A stretch of 64,000 bases of DNA. Source: Pannonibacter sp051860505 (lineage in GTDB: Bacteria > Pseudomonadota > Alphaproteobacteria > Rhizobiales > Stappiaceae). The position numbers and the translations under genes are program-made. Shown here one piece after another: positions 63,149-64,000 of the stretch. The number at the start of each line of letters is the position of its first letter. Within the stretch, counting starts at the first letter, position 1. The stretch is from the NCBI RefSeq assembly GCF_051860505.1, contig NZ_JBHYDX010000005.1, positions 1 through 64,000 of the forward strand. The letters are read 5' to 3'. The notes beneath the pieces are model-generated. The model worked only from the letters and a program-made list of their open reading frames with translations. It searched no databases and was not told the DNA's origin.

Positions 63149-64000
63149 TCACGCCGCACCACGTCGCTCTTGCCGCTTGACCTGGGACAGCAGCAAGGTC
63201 AACGCAGCAGGTGTCATGCCATCCATGCGCGATGCCTGACCTATGGTCGATGGCCGCACCGTTTCGAGTTTCTGCTTGATCTCGTTCGACAGCCCGGCCA
63301 GCACCGAGAAATCAAACGCCTCTGGAATGGCCAGAGCCTCATCCCGGCGCAGGGCCGCAATATCGGCCGCCTGGCGATCCAGATACACCGCATAGAGCGC
63401 ATCCGTCGCCACCTGCTCGGCAATCGAGGCCGGGATGTCCGCAAGCTGCGGCCAGACCGGATAGAGCTGATCCACCGTCATGTCCGGATAGGACAGAAGA
63501 TCAAAGGCGCTGCGCCGGATGCCATCCTGATTGACCGGCAACCCCTGACGCGCCGCTTGCGCCGGCGTTACCGTCAGGGTCTGCATCATCTCGCGCGCAT
63601 GATCGAGTGCGCGCAGTTTTGCATCAAAGGATACGCGGCGCTCTTTTCCGACGCAGCCAAGCGAGATGCCGGCAGGCGTCAGGCGCTGATCCGCATTATC
63701 GGCCCGCAGCGACAGACGATACTCGGCGCGAGAGGTGAACATCCGATAGGGCTCGGTGATGCCACGCGTCACCAGATCGTCGATCATGACGCCAATATAG
63801 CCCTGCCCCCGATCCACGACGAAATCCTGGGCCGATCCGCCCGCGCGCAAAGCGGCATTAAGGCCAGCGACCAACCCCTGCGCCCCCGCCTCTTCATAGC
63901 CGGTTGTGCCGTTGATCTGCCCGGCGAGGAACAGTCCTTTGCAGCGCTTGGCCTCCAGCGTCGTCGTCAGTTCACGTGGATCCACGTGATCATACTCGAT
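63149..64000 (-). CDS. mnmG: tRNA uridine 5-carboxymethylaminomethyl modification enzyme MnmG (partial)
   Basis: The C-terminal 283 or so residues of MnmG; the gene runs off the window edge. With MnmE it forms cmnm5U34 in tRNA. IEYDHVDPREL at the edge is followed by LFLAGQINGTTGYEEAGAQGLVAGLNAA (written in parts: LFLAGQINGTTGYEEAG), the FAD-domain signature, and MFTSRAEYRLSLRADNAD. The C-terminal helical domain is complete. It is upstream of rsmG by 13 bases. Confidence 0.97.
   Translation of the reverse strand: MEYDHVDPRELTTTLEAKRCKGLFLAGQINGTTGYEEAGAQGLVAGLNAALRAGGSAQDFVVDRGQGYIGVMIDDLVTRGITEPYRMFTSRAEYRLSLRADNADQRLTPAGISLGCVGKERRVSFDAKLRALDHAREMMQTLTVTPAQAARQGLPVNQDGIRRSAFDLLSYPDMTVDQLYPVWPQLADIPASIAEQVATDALYAVYLDRQAADIAALRRDEALAIPEAFDFSVLAGLSNEIKQKLETVRPSTIGQASRMDGMTPAALTLLLSQVKRQERRGAA
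63972..63989. repeat. Perfect 18-base palindrome in mnmG
   Basis: TCACGTGGATCCACGTGA, a perfect inverted repeat containing two CACGTG cores that are also the core of parS. It encodes DHVDPRE of MnmG, so codon choice could have produced it by chance. Confidence 0.5.

Overview
The window is GC-rich, densely coded DNA from an alphaproteobacterium, most likely of the order Hyphomicrobiales (Rhizobiales). The evidence is gene order and family content: tlpA/argH/lptM/lysA/TIGR02302, cpdR, a cenR-type regulator, ftsE/ftsX, dapF/mtaB/ftsY, ffh/rpsP/rimM/trmD/rplS/leuC, and leuS/lptE/holA facing parB/parA/rsmG/mnmG with a parS-like site. I cannot name the genus. The first bases are a 33-C homopolymer that looks like a contig-end artefact. 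No rRNA, tRNA, CRISPR array, prophage or transposase gene was recognised.

Layout: (1) 0.4-7.5 kb: two small proteins with a shared C-terminal motif, a periplasmic thioredoxin, arginine and lysine synthesis, the lipoprotein LptM and a large TIGR02302 membrane protein whose ribosome binding site lies in a stem-loop. (2) 7.5-17 kb: cpdR, hpt, a zinc-ribbon protein, ftsEX behind a perfect CtrA-type box, plsC, a ChaC-like enzyme, a cyclic-nucleotide-binding protein with a cenR-type regulator, and a YkuD protein. (3) 17-21.8 kb: zinc metallopeptidase, dapF, mtaB, ftsY and a YjfB-like motility protein, also behind a CtrA-type box. (4) 21.8-34 kb: acyl-CoA ligase, 3-hydroxyacyl-CoA dehydrogenase, ETF, rhomboid protease, cobalamin adenosyltransferase, HIG1-like protein, SDR, ubiquinone hydroxylase, thioesterase, CobW-type GTPase and D-Ala-D-Ala carboxypeptidase. 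(5) 34.2-40.7 kb: complete urease cluster ureD-A-x-B-C-GST-E-F-G. (6) 40.7-50 kb: trkH, a VOC protein, ffh, chorismate mutase, rpsP-rimM-trmD-rplS with an opposed VanZ gene, and leuC. (7) 50-64 kb: HNH nuclease, a TadG-like VWA protein of mosaic composition, acs, YggS, leuS-lptE-holA, and the chromosome partition/ribosome modification block.

The genes serve cell envelope and division (dapF, lysA, dacC-type enzyme, ftsEX, lptM, lptE), protein export (ffh, ftsY), fatty-acid or aromatic-acid catabolism linked to the quinone pool (ligase, dehydrogenase, ETF, UbiH-type enzyme), nickel-dependent ureolysis and CtrA-type cell-cycle control.

The most unusual structure is intergenic. Two convergent gene pairs (TadG-like/acs and holA/parB) are each separated by REP-like inverted repeats bracketed by two nearly identical terminator hairpins, as if the repeat entered a bidirectional terminator and duplicated it. 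A different repeat appears to have entered the signal-peptide region of a small gene in the urease operon while keeping the frame open.
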